This document shows positions 1 to 9,762 of a DNA stretch of 64,000 bases, one piece after another. Location: contig NZ_AP022575.1 in assembly GCF_010730055.1 (NCBI RefSeq), positions 1,550,001 to 1,614,000 on the forward strand. The letters are read 5' to 3'. This stretch comes from Mycobacterium shinjukuense. GTDB taxonomy: Bacteria > Actinomycetota > Actinomycetes > Mycobacteriales > Mycobacteriaceae. Position numbers and translations under genes: made by a program. Positions within the stretch are counted from its first letter, which is position 1. Every line of letters starts with the position of its first letter. Under the pieces are notes generated by a model. That model made no database searches, was not told where the DNA came from, and saw nothing but the letters and a program-made list of their open reading frames with translations.

Positions 1-477
1 GGCCGAAGAGCCGGCATAGCTGTACATCGCCGCGGCGTCTTGCGCCCACATCTCCCCGTACTGGGCCTCGGTGGCCGCGATTGCCGACGTGTTCTGACCA
101 AACACGTTCGTCGCGATCAACTGTGCCAGCTGAGCACGGTTGGCCGCGATCAACGGCGGTGGCACCATCGCGGAAAACGCCGCCTCGTAGGCGGCCGCCG
201 CCGCCCTGGCCGAAGCGGCCGCCTGCTCGGCCGCCGCCGCGGCCGCACTCATCCACGCCACATAGGGCGCCACCGCCTCGGCCATCGCCGCCGACGCCGG
301 ACCCAGCCACTCCTCGGTGCTGAGCGCGGTGATCACCTTGTCATAGCCCATGGCCGCCGAGCTCAGCTCGACCGCCAACCCATTCCAGGCCGACGCGGCG
401 GCCACCATCGGCGCCGACCCCGGGCCCGCATACATTCGCCCGGAGTTGACCTCCGGCGGTAACGCACCAAAGTCCAT
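1..477 (-). CDS. PPE26: PPE family protein, N-terminal part (PPE26 counterpart), truncated by window edge
   Basis: The 159 visible codons start at ATG 477 with MDFGALPPEVNSGRMY, the diagnostic PPE N-terminus, and continue with the family's helical-hairpin region, ending in EMWAQDAAAMYSYAGSSA at the window edge. PPE proteins pair with PE proteins as helical bundles and are exported by type VII secretion, here most likely ESX-5. The gene begins 13 bp after the stop of the PE gene upstream, the usual PE-PPE operon spacing, so the two products probably form a heterodimer. Position next to eccB5-eccC5 and the PE18/PPE25 counterparts matches PPE26 (Rv1789). The C-terminus is outside the window, so the subfamily (SVP is likely) cannot be confirmed. 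Confidence 0.9.
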   Translation of the reverse strand, partial: MDFGALPPEVNSGRMYAGPGSAPMVAAASAWNGLAVELSSAAMGYDKVITALSTEEWLGPASAAMAEAVAPYVAWMSAAAAAAEQAAASARAAAAAYEAAFSAMVPPPLIAANRAQLAQLIATNVFGQNTSAIAATEAQYGEMWAQDAAAMYSYAGSSA

Positions 478-490
478 CGCTGTTGACCCC

Positions 491-790
491 TTAGCCGGCA
501 GCGGCCGCGTTGGCCGCCTCGGTAGCCGCATACGACCCCGAGCTCATGCTCAACGCGTTGACGAACATCTCGTGAATGGCTTCGGCCGCAGCGCTGACGG
601 CCTGATACATCTGGGCGTGTGCGACGAACTGAGCGGCCGTGAGCGCCGACACCTCATCGGCCGCCGCCGGAACCACCCCCGTGGTAGGAGCCGCCGCCGC
701 CGCGTTTTGACTGCTCAACGCCGCACCGATGCCCTGCAAGCTGCCGGCCGCCGCCGCCAACGCTTCCGGCTGCGTGGTCACATACGACAT
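491..790 (-). CDS. PE18: PE family protein (PE18 counterpart)
   Basis: A 99-residue PE-only protein starting MSYVTTQPEALAAAAG, with the Ala-rich two-helix PE domain filling the whole chain. A strong AGGAGG ribosome site lies just upstream of ATG 790. The length equals that recalled for PE18 of the ESX-5 locus. The family role is to fold with a PPE partner and carry the YxxxD/E-type secretion signal; here YQAVSAAAE (about residues 62-70) and the C-terminal helix fit. It sits between PPE25 and PPE26 counterparts in the same orientation, so the three are probably co-transcribed and secreted by the adjacent ESX-5 machine. Confidence 0.93.
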   Translation of the reverse strand: MSYVTTQPEALAAAAGSLQGIGAALSSQNAAAAAPTTGVVPAAADEVSALTAAQFVAHAQMYQAVSAAAEAIHEMFVNALSMSSGSYAATEAANAAAAG

Positions 791-950
791 GTGCGCCCTC
801 CTAATTCGTTCTGGCTCAAGAGCTTCCAGAAATATGTTGTCACTACGCTAATTCGCTGGCCGGTGGTAGCGCTTCCGCCGCGGCCAGCTTTTCATTCACG
901 GAACAAGGACTATTCATCTGTTGGCTACCTGCACTTCGGCCCTTTCTGCG

Positions 951-2135
951 TTATCCGGCGGACGGCGGGCGGGCGAGCACGCTGTGGCGAAACCCGTACC
1001 GGTGAGCAAAGCCGCCGCTACGCCGGCCCAGGCCCGACCCCAGGGGCATCCCCCTGAGCAGGCCCGCTGCCCCACTCGGCCCAGTGGTGACGACGTCGGC
1101 GCCCACCACCGCGGGCGTGGCATGTTCTGCCGCGACCGGCGAAGTAGCCCAGCTCGGCGGCACCGACAACCGCCCAATTGTGTTGGCGGACGCCAAACTT
1201 GCCGACATTTTCCCACCACCCAGGCCCAGGCCCAGGCCCACGAATTGCGGGGTCGGGTACCAGGCTCCACCCGAACCGGCCGTCGTCCCCCCGGGGCCAA
1301 AAGTCAATTGCTGCCCAATCGAGGCGAAGAATTGTGCGATTCCCATCCCGAAGTACGAAAGCCCCAGGAAGCGAACTATCGTGGTCCGATTGGCGGGGGT
1401 CAGTGAGCCCAGCAGCTGGACGATCCACCAATCGTTGGGATTCGGCCAGGCGGACAACGCCGAGGTCGACAGGTGCCGCAGCAGTTGCGGAACCGCGGCG
1501 GTGGCGAAGAGCTCCGCGTCCATCGACGACACCGTGGGTGCCGAAGTCCCCGCGGCAGTGGCGGCGGCCTTGGCGACGGTTGCCGCCTGCGCGGCCACTC
1601 CGGCCGGGTTGCTGGTTTGTGCGGGCTTCGGGAACGGAGTCAACTGTGCGGCGCCCGCCGAGGAGCCCGCATAGCCATACATCGCGATCGCGTCTTGGGC
1701 CCACATCTCGGCGTACTGCGCCTCAGCGGCCGCGATTGCCGCGGTGTTCTGACCGAAGAAGTTGGTCGCACACAGCGTCTGCAACAAGACCCGGTTGGCC
1801 GCGATCACCGGCGGTGGCACCGTCATCGCGAACGCCGTCTCGTACGCGGCCGCGGCCGCCCTGGCCTGTACACCCGCCTGCTCGGCTCGCGTTGCGGCGG
1901 TGCGGAGCCAAGCTATGTAGGGCGTGGCCGAGGCCACCATCGACATCGCGGTCGGGCCGACCCACCACGAGCTGGTGAGCTCGGCGATCACCGACTCGTA
2001 TGCACTTGCCGCCCAGGCCAACTCGGCGGCCAACTGGTCCCACGCCGCGGCCGCGGCCAGCATCGGTCCCGACCCCGGACCGCTATACATTCGGCCCGAA
2101 TTGACTTCTGGAGGTAATGCCCCGAAGTCCAACAC
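951..2135 (-). CDS. PPE25: PPE family protein, PPE-SVP type (PPE25 counterpart)
   Basis: A 394-residue PPE protein. I chose GTG 2135 because it gives VLDFGALPPEVNSGRMY, and a GGAGG ribosome site lies 5-10 bases upstream; the open frame runs further upstream but without PPE homology. The first ~175 residues are the PPE domain with the conserved WAQD motif. Near residue 335 is GRLSVPPSW, the GxxSVPxxW signature of the SVP subfamily. It is the first PPE of the PE/PPE cluster inside ESX-5 and is separated from PE18 by 160 bp. PPE25-PE18-PPE26 of this cluster are known ESX-5 substrates and strong T-cell antigens in M. tuberculosis; the same role here is inferred from synteny. Confidence 0.92.
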   Translation of the reverse strand: MLDFGALPPEVNSGRMYSGPGSGPMLAAAAAWDQLAAELAWAASAYESVIAELTSSWWVGPTAMSMVASATPYIAWLRTAATRAEQAGVQARAAAAAYETAFAMTVPPPVIAANRVLLQTLCATNFFGQNTAAIAAAEAQYAEMWAQDAIAMYGYAGSSAGAAQLTPFPKPAQTSNPAGVAAQAATVAKAAATAAGTSAPTVSSMDAELFATAAVPQLLRHLSTSALSAWPNPNDWWIVQLLGSLTPANRTTIVRFLGLSYFGMGIAQFFASIGQQLTFGPGGTTAGSGGAWYPTPQFVGLGLGLGGGKMSASLASANTIGRLSVPPSWATSPVAAEHATPAVVGADVVTTGPSGAAGLLRGMPLGSGLGRRSGGFAHRYGFRHSVLARPPSAG

Positions 2136-2565
2136 TCGTCCCTCCTCGGCCGACCGCGATCGCGTCAGCGAACCGGCTTGCGGCATCGGCACTGTCGGCG
2201 GCCGGCTCGGCCGCGCCGACACAACCCGCCCGTGCTGCAGCTGCGCCGCTGCGAATGTCAGCCCGGTGGCCGGGTTTGCTCGTTGGCGGATCGTCCGGGG
2301 CCATCCGACCGCGCCCACCGCCCCGGGAACCGGCGAGAGACGCTCTCGACCTTGAGAAAGCGCCGGATTGTAGCCTAACCGATCGATTGCTGGTTCATCG
2401 TGGAACCGTTACATAGGAAACACATTAGTTTGTGGGACCGGCATCCACCGCCCGTGACACCAACTATTCATTCGCTGCACACCAATGTTCAGCTTTAGTT
2501 AATCTAACTATCTGGCCCGGTTGCTCCGGCGGAACCAGGTCGAGCAGGCGGCAATCCCGACTTCG
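2136..2565. other. Intergenic region upstream of PPE25
   Basis: A 430-bp stretch between the PPE25 start and the ferredoxin stop with no convincing gene. The part at 2365-2520 is clearly richer in A and T than its surroundings. On the minus strand it holds TACAAT (2372 to 2367), a good mycobacterial -10 box candidate about 230 bases before PPE25. No clear -35 box was seen. Confidence 0.4.
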
Positions 2566-2760
2566 TCACTCGTCGTCGAGGATGAGCGCCATCTCGGGGC
2601 AGGCGGCCACCCCGTCACGGGTCACCTGCGCGTCCTCGGGTTGCACCTCCCGTTCCCCGAGGATCGAGTAGCCCGATTCATCGATCGGGAACAGCCGCGG
2701 ATCGACCGCGTAACACTGGGCGTGTCCCGCGCATCGCGACCGTTCGAGGTGGACCTTCAC
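2566..2760 (-). CDS. 3Fe-4S ferredoxin, P450 redox partner (Rv1786 counterpart)
   Basis: A 64-residue ferredoxin starting at GTG 2760 behind an AAAGGG ribosome site. Cluster ligands are Cys10, Cys16 and Cys54 (in ACPE). The position where many ferredoxins carry a further Cys is His13, giving the CxxHxxC...CP pattern of mycobacterial P450-linked ferredoxins, which usually hold a 3Fe-4S cluster. It would pass single electrons from a ferredoxin reductase to a cytochrome P450. It is divergent from cyp143 across 123 bp, so the two probably share a control region and work as a pair, though no in vivo partner can be read from sequence. Confidence 0.92.
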   Translation of the reverse strand: MKVHLERSRCAGHAQCYAVDPRLFPIDESGYSILGEREVQPEDAQVTRDGVAACPEMALILDDE

Positions 2761-2883
2761 CGGTTTCCCTTTCTCGACCGGCGCACACCGCGCCGGGATC
2801 AGACAGCTCGATAGATAGTTAGAGTAGTTGGGCGTGGCGGCTGTCGGCGAACAACGGAACGGACCAACGGAAGACTTGGGCGC

Positions 2884-4077
2884 ATGAGCACTCCCGAGGG
2901 CAGCCAGGGCGCGTTTTACCTACCGCGACTTGAATATTCAACGTTGCCGATGGCCACCGACAGGGGCCTCGGCTGGCGCATCCTGCGCGACGCGGGGCCG
3001 GTGGTGTTCATGAACGGCTGGTACTACCTGACGCGCCGCGAGGACGTGCTGGCGGCGCTGCGCAACACCAAGGCGTTCTCGTCGAGGGCAGCGCTGCAAC
3101 CCCCCGGAAACCCGCTACCCCTGGTGCCGCTGGCGTTCGACCCGCCAGAGCACACCCGGTATCGCCGGATCCTGCAGCCGTACTTCAGCCCGACCGCGTT
3201 GACCGGGGCGCTGCCGTCGCTGCGCAGCCACACCGCCGCGATGATCGAGGCCATCGCCAGCCGTGGCGAGTGCGAAGCAATGGCACATCTGGCGAATCTG
3301 CTGCCATTCCAGCTGTTTCTTGTCCTCTATGGCCTGCCACTTGGGGATCGCGACCGGTTGATCGCCTGGAAAGACGCCGTGATCGCCATGTCCGACCGGC
3401 CCCACCCGACCGACGCGGATCTGGTCGCCGGGCGCGAGCTGTTCGATTACCTCGCGCGGACGATCGCCGAACGCAAGCAACATCCGGGCCCAGACGTCCT
3501 GTCGCAAGTCCTGGTCGGCTCGGATCCGCTGAGCGAAATCGAGGCGCTGGGCTTGAGCCACCTATTGATCCTGGCGGGCCTGGACACGGTGACCGCGGCG
3601 GTGGGTTTCTGCCTGCTCGAACTCGCACGCAGACCGCAGCTGCGCGCCATGCTTCGTGACAATCCCCGGCAGATCAGGGTATTCATCGAAGAGATTGTCC
3701 GGCTGGAACCGTCGGCGCCGGTGGCACCGCGGATCACCACCGAGGTCGTCACCGTCGGCGGCATGACGCTGCCGGCCGGCTCACCGGTGCGGTTGTGCAT
3801 GGCCGCGATCAACCGGGACGGCACCGACGAGACATCCACCGATCAACTGGTCATGGACGGAAAGGTGCACCGCCACTGGGGATTTGGCGGCGGGCCGCAC
3901 CGCTGCCTGGGTTCTCACCTAGCCCGTTTGGAGCTGACGCTGGTGGTCGACGAATGGCTGAAGAGGATCCCCGAGTTCGAACTGGCGTCGGGCTACACAC
4001 CCGAAATTCACTTCCCGTCGAAGTCCTTTGCGCTCAAGACATTACCGCTGCGCTGGGATGATGCGGCCAAGCGCTAG
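2884..4077 (+). CDS. cyp143: Cytochrome P450 CYP143 family (Rv1785c counterpart)
   Basis: A 397-residue soluble bacterial P450. The I-helix oxygen-activation motif AGLDTVT is at about residues 230-236, the K-helix ExxR pair is E270/R273, and the haem loop FGGGPHRCLG places the axial thiolate at Cys341. The length is normal for the class and there is no membrane anchor. It would insert one oxygen atom into an organic substrate, unknown here, using electrons from the divergent ferredoxin at 2566-2760. Placement between eccC5 and the ferredoxin in ESX-5 identifies it as CYP143. It converges with eccC5, leaving only 4 bp between the two stops. Confidence 0.94.
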   Translation: MSTPEGSQGAFYLPRLEYSTLPMATDRGLGWRILRDAGPVVFMNGWYYLTRREDVLAALRNTKAFSSRAALQPPGNPLPLVPLAFDPPEHTRYRRILQPYFSPTALTGALPSLRSHTAAMIEAIASRGECEAMAHLANLLPFQLFLVLYGLPLGDRDRLIAWKDAVIAMSDRPHPTDADLVAGRELFDYLARTIAERKQHPGPDVLSQVLVGSDPLSEIEALGLSHLLILAGLDTVTAAVGFCLLELARRPQLRAMLRDNPRQIRVFIEEIVRLEPSAPVAPRITTEVVTVGGMTLPAGSPVRLCMAAINRDGTDETSTDQLVMDGKVHRHWGFGGGPHRCLGSHLARLELTLVVDEWLKRIPEFELASGYTPEIHFPSKSFALKTLPLRWDDAAKR

Positions 4078-4081
4078 TGGC

Positions 4082-7000
4082 CTACCTGCGCACATCCGTC
4101 GCTGCCACCTGGACGAACACGCCGGTGTCCTCGGCCATCAGCAGGCCTCGACCGCGAGGCAGCGGGCCACCCTTCATCTTGCCGCGGATGAAGCCCTCGT
4201 CGGGGTCGGCGTCCATCACCAGCAGCGGCGCGTTCGCCTGGTGTAGCGCGCGCAACATCGGGTCGCTGCCGGCCGACGACCAACCACCGAACGTGCGGGT
4301 GACGATCACATGCAAACCGACGTCGGAGGCCCGGTTCACCCAGGGCGCCGCCTTATGCAGGGGCGAGTCGAAACCCGGTGGCAGCTGCTGGATGTCGTCG
4401 ACGATCAAGAAGATCTCCGGGCCGGTCCACCACGACTTGGACAACAGCTCTTGGGCGGACAAGCCAGGTGGCGGCTCACGGCCGGCCAAGACCGCCGCCA
4501 GCTCGCCCATCATCGCCTGCACGCCGTCGAGGTTGTAGGCGAACTTCTCCACATATTCGGCGCCCAGCGCGGTCAGCAACTGACGGCGCGGGTCGATCAG
4601 CCACACCTGTGCAGACGGGCGCGACGTCGGCGGCGCGGTGCTGGCCCCCGGCGCGTACAGCCGTCCGATTTCGGCCATGATGGTGGCCAACGTCGTGGTA
4701 CGCCCACATTCGCGGCGGCCGGTCACCATCAGGTGGCTGTTCTCGGCGAAGTTGAGATACACCGGCTGCAAATCCAACTCCGATATCGCCCAAGCGATTC
4801 CGCCTGCCCCGACACCTTGGCGGGTGTCCCGGGCGGCCAGCTCTCGCAGTTGTGCCAGGTCAAACCGGGCCGGCAGGCGCCGCACCGGCGGGGCCTGACC
4901 CCTCGCGAGTTGGCTGACCGCCGCGACCACGCTGTCGCATTCGAAGACGGTGTCGGGGGTGCTGCTCAATGCCGGTCGGGCGACCAATGTGTGGAGACCT
5001 GCCTGCGGATCGGCGTCCAATCGGATGTAGTTGACGGCCACCATGCCGCGCCCCGGCTTGATCGGGACGTCCTTGGCGAACCGGGAGCGCACCAGCTTCG
5101 CGTCCTCCACCGCGGCCAATCGCAATTCGACCCGGGATCCGAAACCGCTGCGCACCGGCGGTCGCAGCTCCGACTCGCGGTCGGCGGTGACCACCACGTG
5201 CACCCCGAACGAGGGGCCCTGGTTGATGATCTGGTTCACCTGCTCGATGAGCACCTCGTTTTCCTCGGCCAGCGCCCGGTAGTTGTCGATCACGAGGTAA
5301 ACGTCGCCGAACCCGTCGTTGGGCACGGCGCCGTCCTCGCCGCCGAACTTGCGGCGCCGGAACATCTCCATGGACGCGATTCCGTATTCCAGGAAGCTAC
5401 GCTTGCGCTCGCGCACCAGCGCCAGCAGCTCGGCTACCGTTCGGCGCACACCGTAGGGGTCGGTGGGACCGACCACCTCACCCACATGCGGGAATCGGGC
5501 CACCGTGGTCAACGCGGTGCTGCTATAGGCCAGGCAGTAGAACTGGACCTGCTCCGGGGTGTGCGTCAACGCCGCCGCACAGATCAGGGTCTGCAGCGCG
5601 GTGGTCTTGCCCGAGCCCCCGGCGCCCAAGATCAGAACGTTGGCGCCAGGCCCCGAGGTGTCGACCGTCCACGGCGGCTGGTCATGCTTGAACGGGCGGT
5701 CGATGATCCCGATCGGGAACACCAAATTCCTCGCGGAACCATAGTCCTGCTGCCACGGGTGACCAAGGAATCGGTTGACCAGGTCGTCGATGGCGACGGG
5801 CACGTTCAGCGGAGGTTGCCACAGCCGGTAGGGCTCGAAATTGATCTTGCGCAGTTGATCGATGATCACCGTGCCGACCTTCGGTGTCCGCAGGCCTTCT
5901 CCCTCCTCCTCGGCCTCGACATCCTCCACGTCGACCACTTCGCCGTTGGCGTGTGCGACCACCTTGTCGATTTCCGGTCCCCCCACACTCACCTCAAGCG
6001 GGGTGAATGAGTTGGTAAACAGCTGCGGGCGAATGTAATCGATGCTGTGCACCAACGCCGGCGCCTCCTCGCCGTCGACGGTGACGCCCGGTTGGTAGTA
6101 GTCCCGCCACAGGAACTCGGCCTGGAAGCGGATGATGTCTTCAAGACTCTTGCGGAAGTAGCCCAGACCGGCCTGGGCCGGCAGGTTCACCGCGTTGGGC
6201 ACACCGGCCGCCTGCGCCGCCCCGGCGGTACGCGCTTTCAGCACCAGCCGATAACCCATGTTTTCCATGAGTTTTTCGGCCCGGCTCTCGATGGTCTGGG
6301 ATGCCATCATCAGGTGGATCCAATAGGCGCGGCCCTGGCGGCCGATCGAGTCGAGAACGTCGACCGCCGTCGGCATGATGCGGAACCACTCGTAGAACTC
6401 GTCGATGACCACCACGAGCATCGGCAGCGGCGGCATGTCCTGGCCGCGCGCCCGCATCCGGGCACGCACCGCGTTGTACTCCTTGGCGTCGTCGACTCCG
6501 GCGCTGTCGCACACCGCCTTGCGGCGCGCGATCTCGCCCCACAGCGCGTCGAGGAACCGTTCCATCAACGCCTGGTCTTCTTCCAGGTCGGTGATGATCC
6601 GCGACACGTGCGGCACCCCGGCGAACGGCTTGACCGCCGAGCCACCCTTGAGGTCGGCGAGAACGAACTGCAATTCCTCCGGCGGGTGGCCCAGCATCAA
6701 CGATGCGATCACGGTTCGCACCAGGGTCGATTTACCCGACCCGGTGGTCCCGGACATGACCCCGTGCGGGCCATCGCCACCTTCGTCGAGCGACTTCATG
6801 TCCAAGAACAGCAGCTCGCCGTTGTCGGAGCGGTTACCGAACGGGGCCCGCAGTCGCGACCGGCCCACCGTGTCGGTGCGGTTGCCCCACAACTCGTCGA
6901 AGTCGATGCTTCCCGGGTCGTCAATTCCGTAGTAGGACAAAATGTCTCGGGCACCAATGTGGGCCACCCGTTGACCGATCTCTTCGTAAGCCTCGGCCAG

Positions 7001-8245
7001 CCGCCACTGCGCGAGCTTCTGGGCGAACTCTTCGGCCTCGGCACTGCTCAGGTAGTCGGTGAGAGCGAAGAACCACGCCTTGTCGTCGATCACCATCCAG
7101 GTGTCGCGGTCGCGGGGCAGCGCCTCGATGATGCCGGTCTCGTCGAACTCCAGCTTCCGCTCCGGAACCGCCGTCCACAGCGACGAGCCGGTCAGGTCGA
7201 AGAAGGTCACCCCGTCGACACCCTCGGCGCTGATCACGTACTCCCACTGCGGGTCGTCGACGTCGGCGATGATCACATGGTGGGGTGTTGGGGTCTGCGC
7301 CGAAGAACTGGCGTGCCGGGGGGTAAACGAGCCGCGCCCGGCGAAAAGTTCGGCTTGCTCGGCGGCGAACTCGCGCACCGAGCTGTAAACCATCCGCGCG
7401 TTGCCGGCCGCGTCGTGGCGCCGGGAGTCACCGAAGTGCGGCAGCCATTTCACCCAGTCCCATTCGTCCAAATCGGAACTGACCACGATCAGCTGCATGT
7501 GGTCAGGCCCGTGCGAGAACGTCAGCTGGCAGATGATCGAGCGCATCAGCCCCAGCACCTGCTCACGCTCTCCGACCAGCGCATACCACGGTTCAACCAG
7601 TAGCGAAACCATCTTCGGCAGGTTGTAGACGACGCTTTGGTAGCGTCCGAATTCCTGCAACGCTTTGCCGGTCACCGGTTCCAGCTCGATGTCGGTCGGC
7701 ATGTTCTGCGGCTCACCCCAGGTCACCTCGGGGCGCGTCATGCCGACGCCGACGCGGACCACGCCGAAGTTGAGGTCCTTGCCATCGGGCTTGCGCTCCC
7801 ACATCCGGGACGACCCGACGGCGGCGGCCAGCGTGTTGGGTGCTGGGTGGAACCACCGGTAGTTGGCGTCCATGCTGTCGGCCGACTCCTGGGCGGTCTC
7901 GCGCAGCATGTCCAGCATCAGCATGAACTGAGCGCGCATCGCGTCCAATTTCGGCCGGCTCATCTGCTGCGTTCCGCCGCCCATTCCGCGGAACATCATC
8001 ATCATGATCCCGACCATCATGAACAGCGGGAAGATGGAGCCGATGCCGCCGAACACGTGTGAACCGCTGGCGAAGACCATGGCCACCATGCCGCCCAGCA
8101 GGCCGACCACCACGACGCCGACCACGATCAACCACCAGGGCTTCCCCTCCGGCGGGGGGATGCTCAGCGGCGTCGGTAAGACGATGTTCTCGGGCTTGAT
8201 TACCGGCGGCTTTTCCGGTGTCGGCCGTGCAAAACCACGTTTCAC
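4082..8245 (-). CDS. eccC5: ESX-5 type VII secretion FtsK/SpoIIIE ATPase EccC5
   Basis: A 1387-residue motor ATPase of the ESX-5 inner-membrane complex. Two N-terminal membrane helices (about residues 25-50 and 58-80) are followed by a stalk/DUF domain and three FtsK-like ATPase modules. Walker A motifs: GTTGSGKST (about 499-507) and GAGGSGKTT (about 873-881) look intact; the third, GRRECGRTT (about 1173-1181), is degenerate, as is usual for EccC. The GTG start at 8245 overlaps the eccB5 stop as GTGA, a translational-coupling arrangement, and gives a protein beginning VKRGFARPTPEKPP. EccC recognises the C-terminal signals of Esx and PE/PPE substrates and powers transport. The gene is a single reading frame, as in the fused EccC5 (Rv1783/Rv1784). 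Confidence 0.97.
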   Translation of the reverse strand: MKRGFARPTPEKPPVIKPENIVLPTPLSIPPPEGKPWWLIVVGVVVVGLLGGMVAMVFASGSHVFGGIGSIFPLFMMVGIMMMMFRGMGGGTQQMSRPKLDAMRAQFMLMLDMLRETAQESADSMDANYRWFHPAPNTLAAAVGSSRMWERKPDGKDLNFGVVRVGVGMTRPEVTWGEPQNMPTDIELEPVTGKALQEFGRYQSVVYNLPKMVSLLVEPWYALVGEREQVLGLMRSIICQLTFSHGPDHMQLIVVSSDLDEWDWVKWLPHFGDSRRHDAAGNARMVYSSVREFAAEQAELFAGRGSFTPRHASSSAQTPTPHHVIIADVDDPQWEYVISAEGVDGVTFFDLTGSSLWTAVPERKLEFDETGIIEALPRDRDTWMVIDDKAWFFALTDYLSSAEAEEFAQKLAQWRLAEAYEEIGQRVAHIGARDILSYYGIDDPGSIDFDELWGNRTDTVGRSRLRAPFGNRSDNGELLFLDMKSLDEGGDGPHGVMSGTTGSGKSTLVRTVIASLMLGHPPEELQFVLADLKGGSAVKPFAGVPHVSRIITDLEEDQALMERFLDALWGEIARRKAVCDSAGVDDAKEYNAVRARMRARGQDMPPLPMLVVVIDEFYEWFRIMPTAVDVLDSIGRQGRAYWIHLMMASQTIESRAEKLMENMGYRLVLKARTAGAAQAAGVPNAVNLPAQAGLGYFRKSLEDIIRFQAEFLWRDYYQPGVTVDGEEAPALVHSIDYIRPQLFTNSFTPLEVSVGGPEIDKVVAHANGEVVDVEDVEAEEEGEGLRTPKVGTVIIDQLRKINFEPYRLWQPPLNVPVAIDDLVNRFLGHPWQQDYGSARNLVFPIGIIDRPFKHDQPPWTVDTSGPGANVLILGAGGSGKTTALQTLICAAALTHTPEQVQFYCLAYSSTALTTVARFPHVGEVVGPTDPYGVRRTVAELLALVRERKRSFLEYGIASMEMFRRRKFGGEDGAVPNDGFGDVYLVIDNYRALAEENEVLIEQVNQIINQGPSFGVHVVVTADRESELRPPVRSGFGSRVELRLAAVEDAKLVRSRFAKDVPIKPGRGMVAVNYIRLDADPQAGLHTLVARPALSSTPDTVFECDSVVAAVSQLARGQAPPVRRLPARFDLAQLRELAARDTRQGVGAGGIAWAISELDLQPVYLNFAENSHLMVTGRRECGRTTTLATIMAEIGRLYAPGASTAPPTSRPSAQVWLIDPRRQLLTALGAEYVEKFAYNLDGVQAMMGELAAVLAGREPPPGLSAQELLSKSWWTGPEIFLIVDDIQQLPPGFDSPLHKAAPWVNRASDVGLHVIVTRTFGGWSSAGSDPMLRALHQANAPLLVMDADPDEGFIRGKMKGGPLPRGRGLLMAEDTGVFVQVAATDVRR

Positions 8246-9762
8246 TTGGGTACCACCAACTCTGCAGGGGTCATGTCCATGGGTAGCGTGTCGTGCTCTA
8301 CCAACGCATCCGCTCGCGACAACGTCGGGCCCTGTGGCAGCAGCCGCAACGCCACCCACGGCGCCGGGCTGGGCGTCAACGTCAATCCCAACGCCTCGCG
8401 CGCTTCCTTGGTGTCGTCCACCCCGAATCGCGCGCCGGCCTCGGTGATCCACCACAGCGATTCCGTTGTCTGGGCGGCCGGGTTGTTGCCGGTGACGGCC
8501 ACGAAGTTGGCATAGTTGGGACCGAAATACACCTGGTCGGCCGAGCGGCCGGTGGTGTCGGCCTTCACCAAGGTCACCACCTTGTTCGTGTCGCTTGTCT
8601 TGATCGGAAGGGTAGGCCCGGACACCACCTGGACGCGGGCCCGGTTCTCACCGCTGGTGCGCTCCCACCACCAGCAGGTCGACGGATTCTCGCGGATGTC
8701 CAGCACGTTCAGCGGGCTGTCGGGGTACGCCGACAAATCCAGCCGGTTGACCACCGGCATCTTCGCCAACGCCGAGGGTTCCACGGTCACCGGTTTGGAG
8801 TTGCCCGGGCGGCCCGCGTTCTGCATGATCTGCGCCACCAACGGTGACAGGGTTTGCACCCCATCGGCCAGAACCAGCGAATACTGTTGCGGCCCACTGA
8901 TTTGCGGTGTGACGATCACCGTCCCGACGGGCCCGGGAGCGCCCGGAAACGCTGCCGGAGCGCCCAGGTTGGGCACTTCCGGCACCACCAGTTCGGGCCC
9001 AACCGGCAACGCGTCGAAGAGCGGATGGCTCATTGGCCGCGCTTGGCTGACCTGCTCGGGCGTCAGCCCCAACGGCAACAACACCGACCGGTTCGTGGCG
9101 TCGATGCGTGACCGGCGGCCCTCCCGGATCACCCAGGTGTTCCCGCCATAGCTGAGCACCACCGCATCCGACCCGCTCAGCACCTTGCGGTGGTTGCCGA
9201 GTTCAGGGGTGCCGTCGATCACCGTCACCGTCACTCCCTGCGCCGACCCGAGACTGGAGGAGGTGGCCACGGTGTCGCACACCAGCCACGACGACGCGGG
9301 CGGATTCGTTGGCGAGAACCGCGACGGAGCCCCCGGAATGCCCACCAGCGGTCCGTGCGGTAGGGCGGCGATCTGGCTACCCCGGACCAGGTGCGGGTTT
9401 ATCGCCCGGCCGGTGATCAGCCGGGCCGACGCCAAGTTCAGGGCCGGGTACAACCGATCCCCCACCCGGACGTAGAGGGCACCGGAGTCGCGGTCGGCGA
9501 TGATCGGCGATTCGTTGAGCTGGCCGGAGGGGCTGATGAATGACCACAGCAGGGCACCCAGGCAGATCACCAGCGCCGCCGAGATCGATGCGATCACCGA
9601 CAGCGTCTGCCGCCGGCCGGGTTCGATCTCCATGCGGACACGCCACCGGGTCAACGCCATGGCGGTTCGGCGTGCAAGGAATTGATACCCAGTCACCTGG
9701 GTCCGCGTCGACAACCCGAGGCCATACCCCGACCCCCGCTGTCCCCGGCTCTGTTCGGCCAC
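8242..9762 (-). CDS. eccB5: ESX-5 type VII secretion core protein EccB5
   Basis: A 506-residue protein with one membrane helix near the N-terminus (about residues 53-77) after a cytosolic segment containing TGYQFLARR, then a large periplasmic domain, the standard EccB layout. EccB is a core subunit of the ESX inner-membrane complex and links EccC/EccD/EccE to the periplasm. Translation starts at GTG 9762; the only ribosome site I see is a weak GGTGAA. It overlaps eccC5 by 4 nt and is the first gene of the minus-strand ESX-5 run, so the operon promoter should lie in the gap shared with malQ (9763-10065). Length matches EccB5 as remembered. Confidence 0.96.
   Translation of the reverse strand: MAEQSRGQRGSGYGLGLSTRTQVTGYQFLARRTAMALTRWRVRMEIEPGRRQTLSVIASISAALVICLGALLWSFISPSGQLNESPIIADRDSGALYVRVGDRLYPALNLASARLITGRAINPHLVRGSQIAALPHGPLVGIPGAPSRFSPTNPPASSWLVCDTVATSSSLGSAQGVTVTVIDGTPELGNHRKVLSGSDAVVLSYGGNTWVIREGRRSRIDATNRSVLLPLGLTPEQVSQARPMSHPLFDALPVGPELVVPEVPNLGAPAAFPGAPGPVGTVIVTPQISGPQQYSLVLADGVQTLSPLVAQIMQNAGRPGNSKPVTVEPSALAKMPVVNRLDLSAYPDSPLNVLDIRENPSTCWWWERTSGENRARVQVVSGPTLPIKTSDTNKVVTLVKADTTGRSADQVYFGPNYANFVAVTGNNPAAQTTESLWWITEAGARFGVDDTKEAREALGLTLTPSPAPWVALRLLPQGPTLSRADALVEHDTLPMDMTPAELVVPK

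Noticed and set aside
4310..6010. 566-codon plus-strand frame
   Set aside because: It lies wholly antisense to eccC5, whose ATPase motifs are clear. It is His/Arg/Gln-rich, as expected for the complement of a high-GC gene.
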